Assembly (NCBI GenBank): GCA_016793775.1
Contig: JAEULK010000101.1
Coordinates: 1-54,757, forward strand
DNA length: 54,757 nt
Source of the DNA: Sphingopyxis sp.
GTDB taxonomy: Bacteria; Pseudomonadota; Alphaproteobacteria; Sphingomonadales; Sphingomonadaceae
Direction: 5' to 3'
This document shows, in pieces, positions 35,800 through 43,935 of the stretch (its first letter is position 1; the number at the start of each line of letters is the position of its first letter). The translations under genes were made by a program, and so were the position numbers. The notes under the pieces were generated by a model that saw only the letters and a list, made by a program, of their open reading frames with translations, ran no database searches and had not been told where the DNA came from.

Positions 35800-36111
35800 A
35801 TGACTATATTTTACGCTCTTCTCGGGCTCGACCGGCACCTCTACGAGGCGGTGAGCGTGAAGATTTGCGAAAATTTCTATCGCAGCGACCTGCGCTTTCC
35901 GAGTCAGGTCGAGATTGTCGGCCTGGTCTACGAGACGCTCGCGAGCAATGCCGATCTGTGGCGTGAGGACGAAGCTCCGGTCGTGCTCGATCAGGTCGTC
36001 ACGCGAAAAGGGCGGCGTATTCGTCGGGCAAGAATGAAAGGCGACTTCTGCCCGAGAGATCCGAACGTAGGAACGTCCGCTTTGTTGGCGATGGCTGACA
36101 TGCGGAAATGA
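35800..36111 (+). CDS. Hypothetical protein, possibly truncated
   Basis: The 103-residue frame begins MTIFYALLGL and contains the protein-like stretch NFYRSDLRFPSQVEIVGLVYE and a GRRIRRARMKGDFCP block. The last 15 or so codons run into a degenerate intergenic repeat motif (36071-36084), so the original C-terminus may be lost. It lies just after the SbcC-like gene on the same strand. I do not recognise the family. The ribosome-binding site is poor. Confidence 0.4.
   Translation: MTIFYALLGLDRHLYEAVSVKICENFYRSDLRFPSQVEIVGLVYETLASNADLWREDEAPVVLDQVVTRKGRRIRRARMKGDFCPRDPNVGTSALLAMADMRK
36071..36084. repeat. Copy of the GAAAGCGGAC intergenic motif (inverted)
   Basis: GAACGTCCGCTTTG is the reverse complement form of the motif. 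It lies at the convergent end between the SbcCD-like pair and the helicase. Confidence 0.4.
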
Positions 36112-36169
36112 AAAGGGAATGACATAGCCGGGTACCTCGCCGAAAACTGCCAGTCGGAAATCGGCCAGG

Positions 36170-39100
36170 CTACTCGAACAGAGCATCGAGCGTGGCGAAC
36201 ACGCCGGCGGTACGCCACAGATTGCGATTACCGATTACGTATAGGGCCTCTTTGGCGCGCGTTACTGCGACGTTGAGGAGGTTGGGTTGTTTGCCAGCCC
36301 AAGCGCGGGCGCCTGTCTGATCGGCATTGGGAGCGCCGAGCACGAAAATCACCGCCTCGGCCTCGCGGCCCTGCACCGTGTGGATGGTTCCGACACGCTC
36401 ATAGACCCAGCTGCCGAGCTCCGGGATTGCGGCATTCAGGGCGGCGCTATCGCGGATCGCGGCGCGCAGGCCATCGGCGACCTGCACGAAGGGCGTGACG
36501 ACATAGAAGTCGGGCGCAATGCCTTTCGCGATGATCTGCTCCAGCAGACGGACCGCCTCGCGGCCTTCATCTGGGCACCATTTGTCGCGCCCTGAACCTT
36601 CGACGTTGATCCAGCGCGACGGTCCGAGACAGGCGCGAATGTCTGAATTGCGGGGCGTTTTAGCCTGCACCATGAGATTTTCATAGGCGATGCTGTTGGC
36701 GATCTTGAACATTGGCTCGCAGCAGCGGCGATGGACAAGCAGCGGAACGCCGACCGTTCGGCTTCCGGCGCCCGACGGAAACTCAGCGAACCAGGCGGTA
36801 GCATCATCTGCCAGTGTCTGGACCGAGGCCGCGGGGGCGCCGAAGCGCTCGGCATCCACTCCGAAGCTGCGGCAGATGGCGCCGACAAGATCATCGGGAA
36901 GCATCACGACGGGCGGGACCTGGATCGGGTCGCCGACGACGACGGCATGGTTCGCACGCAGGAGCGCGCCGACCGCTTGCTGCGGCGCCGCCTGACCTGC
37001 TTCGTCGATGAGAAGCCAGCCGAGCGATTGGGGCGGCAGCTTTCCGAGCATCGCGCTGACCGACGCGAAGGTCGTCGAGACCACCGGCACGACCAAGAAA
37101 AGGCTCGACCAGATATCCGGTATCACCGCGTCGCGCGCGGGTGAGCCGAGACCCTTTCCATCTAGGACCTGCATCGCGAGGCCGAGATTGTGGCGAAGCG
37201 GTTTCGCAGCGGCATCGAGAAAGGCCCGGTGTAGATCCATAGCCGCTTCGAAAAGGGCATCACGTTCGCGATGCTCGGCCTTGGTCAGCCAAGGCGCCGC
37301 CTTCTGAACGATGGTGTGGCCATTCTCGAAAAACTCCTCGTCGATGATATCGCCCGTACGCGCTCGCTTGTCGCGGCGCCATTCTGCCGCCATTGGCGCG
37401 AGCTGCTGGCGAAACGCGTCGGCTTGTTTCGCGGCGCCAAGTCCGAGCCAGGGCGAGCGGCCGAGTTTTAGCAATTTGCCGTCCGGCCATGATTTTTCCT
37501 GCGACGCGCTTTGGCACGCATCGACGAGCGCATAAGAAAGCGGAGCGTGATCGGCTTCCCAGTCCCGATAGCAGCGAGTTCCGAAGAGGCGGTGGAACCA
37601 GCTCGGCCGACCGGCGCCATGCGCTTCGACCGCCTCGAAGCGCCGCTCGATGACCGGCAGGTGCAGTCCGCGGACGCGCAGCAGTTCGACTTGCGCGAGT
37701 ATGTCGTTGACGCGCCTTTCGAGCTCACGAAAGCGCTCGCGCTTCTGCCGCCAATTGCCCAGCGCCTCGCGCCGGCTGCGCGGCGGATCGAGCGCGGTGA
37801 CGATGTGAGGTGGTCGTGATGGCTTGCCGGGCTCGTCGATCTCTGCCTCGCGGCCATCTACTGCTTTCAGATATGCGAACAAACCATTGTCCGCGTTCCA
37901 CCAGAAATCATCCTTGAACGCATAACGATTGGATGAATTGCCGAGAATCGCGGCGATCAGCCCCCAGCTCGGCCCGCCAACCATCGTCTGCGCAATGGGT
38001 TCGAAATAACGCATGTCCGAATCTTCGGCGATGGCGCCTTTCGCCGGGAGCTCACCGCTGACATTTTCCACCGCTTTATTGTTCGATGAAGCGACGAGAA
38101 TCTCGAAACCCTTTAGGCGCGGATCGAGCCGGTAGAGATGGATCCAGGCTGCACCCGCTTTCAGCGTTTCGCCCGACGCGGTGAAGGCCTGTTCGGGATC
38201 GGCAAATCCCGCCATCACGCTCGCTCGTGCAGTCACAAGGGCGGCGACAACATCGCGGAGCAGTGTCGTTTTGCCCGTGCCCGGTGGACCATTGACGGCC
38301 AGTATCTCGCCCGTCGCCGTTGCGGCGGCGAGATTGACCGCCGCCTGCTGCATCAGGACGAGCGGGTGGCGGCCGAGACCCGGCCACCGGCCGGCTGGAA
38401 TGGAGGCGGGTGCAACGGCCTCTTCGATTGCCAAGGCGTCGTGCTTCAGATCGCGCCGCTGTGCGGGTTGTTTTGCGCCGAGGTAGCGCAGTAAGAGGTC
38501 GGGTGCATTGCGACCAGCGCAGAGCTTGCTGGCTGACGCAAGGTCCTTCAGGAAGAAGCTGTTGAGCAGTAGTGCCTCGGGCGGGTCTTTTGATTTGAAC
38601 GGGACGAGGCTGCGGACAGCGAAGCTCGGCGGGCGGAGAAGTGCCGGCTCGATGGCGAATTCAGCTGCTAGCCACTCATAGGCGGCGCGAATTGCTTTTT
38701 CGTCGAGCGGAAACGGTTTTCCGTCCGATCCTTCGCGGTACAGCCGCTCGTGCAACGCTTCGCCAATACGCTCTTCCTCGCCCGGCCAACGCGCGAGCGC
38801 GGCGGGCCCTTCGCACAAGATGACCGGTAGCCCCCAGCCGAAACTCGACAAAGTGGCGCATTCATCTTCAATCGGTCGGCCGTCACGATCGACGATAACG
38901 ACCGCAAGCGGCGTGTCGCCACGCGCCTGCGGGCGTTCGGCCCGTCCATCGCCGAAGCGCTGGAGTAGCCGATCTACCGCTCCCGCCATATCGATCGATC
39001 CGAGGACGATCTGGTAATAGAGCCGCTTTCCGGGCGGACCTTTTGCTCCGCTTGCCCAGGGCAGGCCGCGATCCAGGCGCGCGATTCTTTTGATGTCGCC

Positions 39101-39544
39101 CGCAAGATCGGCGGGCCGCCGGTAGCTCGTCGGAGAGAGAACCTCGAGTGCAGTCCACGCCTGCAATATCTCGACCGGATGGTTCGACCCGTCGGTTCGC
39201 TCCGGCAGGGCAATGATGGGCAGTGCCGTCTCAGCCGGCATCGTGGCAGATGGACTGAAGTTGGGGGGCGGAATCTCCCGCGCTGTTGGGCGGACCCTCG
39301 CCGGGGCTGGCGCCGGCTTCGGCGCGGGCTGGGCGACCTTCGTCGCGCTGGCCTTCGGCGTCTTTTTTGCCACGGCCAGTTGGTCGCGCAAGCGCCCCGC
39401 GCGCGCGGTATTCCGGTGACGCAGCTCAGCGAGGATTAGCGCATCGGTGGCCGCATTCTTGCCGGCGAGCGTTTCCAGTTCGGCAATACCGGACTGGGCA
39501 AAAGGACGGTTCTTGAATGACATCTCGGCGGCTCTGTTACGCAT
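36170..39544 (-). CDS. UPF1-like SF1 helicase with AAA domain
   Basis: This 1124-residue protein is a superfamily 1B helicase. Walker A is VNGPPGTGKTTLLRDV (~415-430), motif II LLIDEAGQAAPQQ (~845), motif III VVGDPIQVPPVV (~870), and late motifs GTIHTVQGREAEAVIF (~1055) and VAVTRAKEAL (~1090). The N-terminal 100 residues are Pro/Ala-rich and disordered. Between the motor halves lies a large insert with a coiled-coil-like region (~560-700). It is the last gene of the minus-strand set, 72 bases after the WYL-TerB gene. The start may be ATG 39544 or 39523; neither has a good ribosome-binding site. Confidence 0.8.
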   Translation of the reverse strand: MRNRAAEMSFKNRPFAQSGIAELETLAGKNAATDALILAELRHRNTARAGRLRDQLAVAKKTPKASATKVAQPAPKPAPAPARVRPTAREIPPPNFSPSATMPAETALPIIALPERTDGSNHPVEILQAWTALEVLSPTSYRRPADLAGDIKRIARLDRGLPWASGAKGPPGKRLYYQIVLGSIDMAGAVDRLLQRFGDGRAERPQARGDTPLAVVIVDRDGRPIEDECATLSSFGWGLPVILCEGPAALARWPGEEERIGEALHERLYREGSDGKPFPLDEKAIRAAYEWLAAEFAIEPALLRPPSFAVRSLVPFKSKDPPEALLLNSFFLKDLASASKLCAGRNAPDLLLRYLGAKQPAQRRDLKHDALAIEEAVAPASIPAGRWPGLGRHPLVLMQQAAVNLAAATATGEILAVNGPPGTGKTTLLRDVVAALVTARASVMAGFADPEQAFTASGETLKAGAAWIHLYRLDPRLKGFEILVASSNNKAVENVSGELPAKGAIAEDSDMRYFEPIAQTMVGGPSWGLIAAILGNSSNRYAFKDDFWWNADNGLFAYLKAVDGREAEIDEPGKPSRPPHIVTALDPPRSRREALGNWRQKRERFRELERRVNDILAQVELLRVRGLHLPVIERRFEAVEAHGAGRPSWFHRLFGTRCYRDWEADHAPLSYALVDACQSASQEKSWPDGKLLKLGRSPWLGLGAAKQADAFRQQLAPMAAEWRRDKRARTGDIIDEEFFENGHTIVQKAAPWLTKAEHRERDALFEAAMDLHRAFLDAAAKPLRHNLGLAMQVLDGKGLGSPARDAVIPDIWSSLFLVVPVVSTTFASVSAMLGKLPPQSLGWLLIDEAGQAAPQQAVGALLRANHAVVVGDPIQVPPVVMLPDDLVGAICRSFGVDAERFGAPAASVQTLADDATAWFAEFPSGAGSRTVGVPLLVHRRCCEPMFKIANSIAYENLMVQAKTPRNSDIRACLGPSRWINVEGSGRDKWCPDEGREAVRLLEQIIAKGIAPDFYVVTPFVQVADGLRAAIRDSAALNAAIPELGSWVYERVGTIHTVQGREAEAVIFVLGAPNADQTGARAWAGKQPNLLNVAVTRAKEALYVIGNRNLWRTAGVFATLDALFE

Positions 39545-39594
39545 CAGGTGATTTGAGAGAGGAAGGCGCGTTGTGGGTGGGCAGTCGCTCCAGT

Positions 39595-39611
39595 CTGAAA
39601 GCGGACCCGTG
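39595..39611. repeat. Copy of the GAAAGCGGAC intergenic motif
   Basis: CTGAAAGCGGACCCGTG lies in the 72-base space between the WYL-TerB and the SF1 helicase genes. Confidence 0.35.
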
Positions 39612-39616
39612 AATTT

Positions 39617-40393
39617 CTAGTTTGTCATCCAGTCGATATAGCGCGCGATCCAATGATGTTCTTCGGGCGCAATTCGGCCGTCGGCCTCGATCACCCGCTT
39701 CGCATAGCCCGCCACGATCGGACGCAGCGTATCCGAAGCGCGGATGCGCTGCGCCGCCAGGACGAAGGCCTCGACGTCAGGCGCCATGCGCCGGATATGA
39801 GCCGAGATATCGGCCTCGGGAAATGGCGCGCGAATCTCGGCACGGATCCACCAAGACGCGGTGAAGGTGTCGATCTCGTCATTCTCCGCGGCATCGACAT
39901 GCCCGTCGCATCGCGACAAAAATATGAGTGCCGTCAGGCCGGCGCCAAGGTCGGCGCGCTGCACCGGGGAGAGGCCCCAACCAAGGGGGCTCTCGCCAAT
40001 TCGATCGTCAGCGAAGGGCGCAAAATAGTCGGTGCCCCCAGCCAGTTCCTCGCCGGTCTCGGCGTCGTGGACGGCTTCGATCCGCGTCATCAGGAACACG
40101 CGCTGCGCGCGGCGGTGATGGCAAAAGGCTCGCAGATAGCGCTTGCCCTGTCCCGTCTCGATGCGGATGCAGCTGACCTGTCGCAGCGAGGCGGCTCCCT
40201 TCGCGTCGCGATAGGAGATGATGATTGTCAGGCCGTTGACGCTGTCGCCTGCGGGTTCGCGCATAGCCGGCAAATCGACGGGAGCTTCATCGGAATCTTC
40301 TTCCGGCAGGCGGGGCGTAAAGCCTTGAGGCGACGGCGCTTGCGGAACGCTTACGCCAAATCGCTCGCGAACCAGTTCGAGTATCTGAAGCAT
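39617..40393 (-). CDS. WYL-TerB fusion protein
   Basis: The 258-residue protein joins two domains. Residues ~54-112 form a WYL-like domain (ISYRDAKG, RYLRAFCHHRRAQRVFLMTRIEAVHD) typical of regulators that sense nucleic-acid ligands. Residues ~145-258 form a TerB-like helical bundle with two metal-type D-x-x-x-x-x-x-E sites, RCDGHVDAAE and EADGRIAPEE. There is no obvious DNA-binding helix-turn-helix. It lies 46 bases after the SF2 helicase. It is probably a sensor or adaptor for the operon; this is inference. Confidence 0.75.
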   Translation of the reverse strand: MLQILELVRERFGVSVPQAPSPQGFTPRLPEEDSDEAPVDLPAMREPAGDSVNGLTIIISYRDAKGAASLRQVSCIRIETGQGKRYLRAFCHHRRAQRVFLMTRIEAVHDAETGEELAGGTDYFAPFADDRIGESPLGWGLSPVQRADLGAGLTALIFLSRCDGHVDAAENDEIDTFTASWWIRAEIRAPFPEADISAHIRRMAPDVEAFVLAAQRIRASDTLRPIVAGYAKRVIEADGRIAPEEHHWIARYIDWMTN

Positions 40394-40439
40394 ATGAACC
40401 TCCGTCCGTGTCAGCTAAGGTCAAAATGATGGGCGACGG

Positions 40440-42656
40440 TCATGACAGCGCCCGCGCGATGTCGCGGATCATGTCGCCTACATCGGTTTCGAGGTGCGCA
40501 TGGCGCTTGACCCAGAAGCGGCGGAGCAGATCCTCGGGAATATACTCGTCATACTTCTCATGGGCGAGATTGGAGACGAAGCGGCCAAGGATTTCGATCG
40601 GCGGGCAACCATCGAGCGCCCCGAGCACTTGGGCCGCCTCGTCTGAAGGGGTGCCAAGGAGCGTCACCCCGACGTCGAACGTCTCGCACTCGAACCCGAC
40701 CGATCCGAGCAGCACCGCCAACAGGCCATTGGCGACGCTGCCGCGCCAGGTCATGAGATGCGTATCCTTGCCGGCCGCGATCAGCGGCGTTCTCGCGAGG
40801 TCGAGCGCGGCGAACATCTCGCGCCCTTCGGTGAGCAATCGGGCAGCGACGGGGTCGAGATAGGCCGGCATGTCGGATGCGACGAGCGCGTCGCGGATCG
40901 CACTTGCGAGCCGATCGTGGATCGGTTCTCCCGACACGCGATCGAATTTCGGGATACGGCCGGCACGATGGGCAGCGACCTCGACGACTTTCGCCGGGTC
41001 GTCGATAGCTACCGCGCGCCACCGGCGCCCGGCGAAGGACAGGATGCTTCCGACCGCGAGTGCATTGACGATTGGCAGCGTGCCAAGCGACCGGCCCTGA
41101 TGGACGAGGCGCCATTCTTCATCCGTCTTGAAGTTGGCGTAAAAGTCGCGCGAGGCCGTGAGCCGTTCGCCAAGCGGCCCGAGCATCAACGACCCGTCGG
41201 GCGCCTGTTCGAGCATCGGCTCTTCTCCACCGCCGAGCCCGCGCAGCAAATCTGCGAAATCGCCAGGTTCGATCGCCGCGAATGGGCCATCGCGGCCGAT
41301 TGCCTTATAGAGCTGATCGGCTCGCTGCGCGCCGCGCTCGGCAATGCGCGACAGTAGCTGGTGGACGGTGACCGAGAGGAGGGCGGAATCGCCCAAAGGC
41401 GGCTCCACGAACCGCTCGGCAAGCAAGTGCAGCGCCGCGACCGACTGCGCAACGGGAAGGTGAAGCCGGTCAAGCGGATCGGCGTCGGCCGCCAGATAGG
41501 GCTCGCGGACATAACCCCGGAAGATGGCCGCGCTGCCTTCGCGCCGCCCCGACCGGCCAAGCCGCTGGCGAAGCGATGCGAGCGAGCGCGGCGCTCCGAG
41601 CTGTGCGACGCTGTGGACAGACCCGATATCGATTCCGAGCTCGAGCGTCGTCGTGGCAACTGCGGTCGTCGGAAGGCGATCCTCTTTGAGGCGCGCCTCG
41701 ACTTCTTCGCGCAATTCCCTGGCGAGGCTTCCATGGTGCGGGAAGAACTCGTTCGGCACGCCGCTGTCTTCCGACAAGGTCCTGAGGCGGTCGGCAAGGG
41801 CTTCGACGTTGGCGCGCGAACCGGCGAAGAAGAGATTGTTCTTGCCGCGCAGAATCTCGTGCGTGTGCCGTGCGATCTCGGCGAGGGCACTGCGAACCTC
41901 GAGGTCCGCCGCTGGCGGGCTCGTCTCCGGTGGCTCGACGACGGCACGTATCTGAAGCTTGAGCGGCGCGCCGCCGCCATCGACCGCGATAATCTCGGGT
42001 TGCGGTGTTCCGCCGGCGAGCCAGTCGACCGCATGCTGCTTGTCGCCAAGCGTTGCCGACAGTCCGATACGGCGGGCGCGGCCAAGCGAAATGGCATCGA
42101 TCCGGTGCAACAGGCTCCACAGATGAAGCCCGCGCGGACCCTGAAGAAACGCATGGAGTTCGTCGATCACGATCGCGTCGAGCCGTCCGAACATCGCCTC
42201 GATACTTGCGGGTCGCCGCACAAACATCGCCTCGATGGATTCGGGCGTGATGAGCACAACGCCCTCAGGTGACTTCAGTAGGCGCGTCTTCGGGCCTTGG
42301 GGCGCGTCGCCATGCCAGCGCGTCAGTCCGATTTCGAGATCCGCGCAGAGGCCTTCCAGCCTTTTATGCTGGTCGTTGATAAGCGCTTTCAGCGGAGCGA
42401 CATAAAGGATTGCGACCCCGCTATCCTGCCGTGCTGCGGCTGCGCCGAGAAGTGGCAGGAAGGCCGCTTCCGTTTTTCCAGCAGCGGTTGCCGCTGCGAT
42501 AAGGATGTCGCGGCGGTGCCCCGCAATGGCCATGATTGCGCGCGCCTGGACCTCGCGCAGCTGCGACCATCCCTGCACGCGTACCCAGCGCTGGACCTGC
42601 GGATGCAGTCGGTCGAATGCTGCTGCGGGATCAGAGAGTGAAGTCGGCAAGGCCAT
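40440..42656 (-). CDS. Lhr/BrxHI-like SF2 helicase
   Basis: This protein of about 738 residues is a superfamily 2 DExH helicase: Walker A AAATAAGKTEAAF (~50-58), DELH box VIDELHAFL (~162), SATL (~200) and RLGRSGR (~365). The C-terminal 300 residues are like the extra domain of Lhr-type helicases. BrxHI of BREX systems belongs to this group. I prefer ATG 42656 (MALPTSLSD) over an earlier in-frame start at 42704. It overlaps the upstream ATPase gene by 26 bases, so the two are coupled. Confidence 0.8.
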   Translation of the reverse strand: MALPTSLSDPAAAFDRLHPQVQRWVRVQGWSQLREVQARAIMAIAGHRRDILIAAATAAGKTEAAFLPLLGAAAARQDSGVAILYVAPLKALINDQHKRLEGLCADLEIGLTRWHGDAPQGPKTRLLKSPEGVVLITPESIEAMFVRRPASIEAMFGRLDAIVIDELHAFLQGPRGLHLWSLLHRIDAISLGRARRIGLSATLGDKQHAVDWLAGGTPQPEIIAVDGGGAPLKLQIRAVVEPPETSPPAADLEVRSALAEIARHTHEILRGKNNLFFAGSRANVEALADRLRTLSEDSGVPNEFFPHHGSLARELREEVEARLKEDRLPTTAVATTTLELGIDIGSVHSVAQLGAPRSLASLRQRLGRSGRREGSAAIFRGYVREPYLAADADPLDRLHLPVAQSVAALHLLAERFVEPPLGDSALLSVTVHQLLSRIAERGAQRADQLYKAIGRDGPFAAIEPGDFADLLRGLGGGEEPMLEQAPDGSLMLGPLGERLTASRDFYANFKTDEEWRLVHQGRSLGTLPIVNALAVGSILSFAGRRWRAVAIDDPAKVVEVAAHRAGRIPKFDRVSGEPIHDRLASAIRDALVASDMPAYLDPVAARLLTEGREMFAALDLARTPLIAAGKDTHLMTWRGSVANGLLAVLLGSVGFECETFDVGVTLLGTPSDEAAQVLGALDGCPPIEILGRFVSNLAHEKYDEYIPEDLLRRFWVKRHAHLETDVGDMIRDIARALS

Positions 42657-43935
42657 CGTCTTCAGCCGCGATCTCTTCGCCGACCGCGCCGTCATCCTGT
42701 TCAAGCGCGATCGCGCCGAGAAGCTGCGCCCATTCGGCGCCCGGATTCTGCTCTAAGACGGCTAGGAATTGAACGAATGCTTTGATCGTGTTTCGCGGTG
42801 TCCGGAAATAGGCTTCGCCGATCCGCTGATTGCAATGCTCCATGAAGGCCGCGAGCGCCGCATTGGGAACGAGATATTTTGAAGCATCGCCAAGAGCGAA
42901 GACCGACCGGATATTGCCGAGTAGTACGAGGAAATCCTCGGGGGACAGATTCTGGAGCCGGATGACGGGCCCTGTCATGTCGACGAGGCCGTGCGCCGCG
43001 AACTGGTTTTCGGCCAGCCGCGACTGGAGCGCTTCATAGCTGTAGAGCCCACGCCGGCTGTCCATCAGAAACTCCGGGGTTCCGCCGAAGATGAAGCCGA
43101 GACCTTCCGAATTGCCCTGCAGCATGTCGTTGACGATCCGCAGGATCTGCTCGAAATTCTGGTTGCGCGCCTGAGCGCTTTGCAGCTTGTAGATGTTCAC
43201 CATCTCGTCGAACACGACGACAAGGCCCGAATAGCCCGCCAGCCTCACAAATTTCGCGAGAAGTTTCAGGCTGTCATAGACATCGGCGTCGTCGATGATC
43301 GAGCGCACCCCGAGCGCCTGGCGCGCCTCGGTCTTTGTCGGATATTCGGCGCGCAGCCAACGCAGCGCTGCCGCCTTCAGAGCGTCGTCGCCGGTTTCGC
43401 TCCCGCGCCAATAGCATTTCAGGACTTGTGCGAAATCATGGCCGCCTACCAATTCCTGAATCTCGCCAAGACGCGTGTGGATGGCTTGCTCGACCGTCTC
43501 GCCTCCGGTCTCGGCCTCCTTGACGCATTCGCTGATGAAGCGCTCGACGACACTTGCGAGCGCGCCTCCATCGGCTTTGGTCCGGGTTGCCATATGCCGC
43601 ACTGCCTCGGCATAAAGGCCGCGCGCCTGCCCGCCCGTTGCATGAATGCGGCGGTCGGGGGCTAGGTCGGCGTGGATCGTTACGCAGCGTCGCTCGAGCG
43701 CGATCAGTCTGACGAGGCTGAGGAAGAAGGTCTTGCCGGCGCCATATTCGCCGATGATGAACCGTACCGACGAGCCGCCGTCGACGATCCGGTCGACATC
43801 CTTGACGAGCGCGCCGACCTCCAGCGCGCGGCCGACCTGGATATGCTGGAGGCCAATGCGCGGAACGACGCCGGCGGCTAACGCCTGAACGATAGTGTCG
43901 CGTTCACGCGGCTTCACCTGTGCGGGCTGGGTCAT
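42631..43935 (-). CDS. BrxD-like ATPase (DUF2791/BREX ATP-binding domain)
   Basis: This ATPase of about 434 residues has Walker A IIGEYGAGKTFFLSLV (~60-75) and Walker B LVVVFDEMVNIYK (~240). It belongs to the DUF2791-type ATP-binding proteins; BrxD of BREX type 2 is such a protein and is usually encoded beside the helicase BrxHI, as here. The ATG at 43935 overlaps the upstream stop (ATGA). A sensor-like region GDASKYLVPNAALAAF follows. No other BREX component is present. Confidence 0.8.
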   Translation of the reverse strand: MTQPAQVKPRERDTIVQALAAGVVPRIGLQHIQVGRALEVGALVKDVDRIVDGGSSVRFIIGEYGAGKTFFLSLVRLIALERRCVTIHADLAPDRRIHATGGQARGLYAEAVRHMATRTKADGGALASVVERFISECVKEAETGGETVEQAIHTRLGEIQELVGGHDFAQVLKCYWRGSETGDDALKAAALRWLRAEYPTKTEARQALGVRSIIDDADVYDSLKLLAKFVRLAGYSGLVVVFDEMVNIYKLQSAQARNQNFEQILRIVNDMLQGNSEGLGFIFGGTPEFLMDSRRGLYSYEALQSRLAENQFAAHGLVDMTGPVIRLQNLSPEDFLVLLGNIRSVFALGDASKYLVPNAALAAFMEHCNQRIGEAYFRTPRNTIKAFVQFLAVLEQNPGAEWAQLLGAIALEQDDGAVGEEIAAEDDGLADFTL

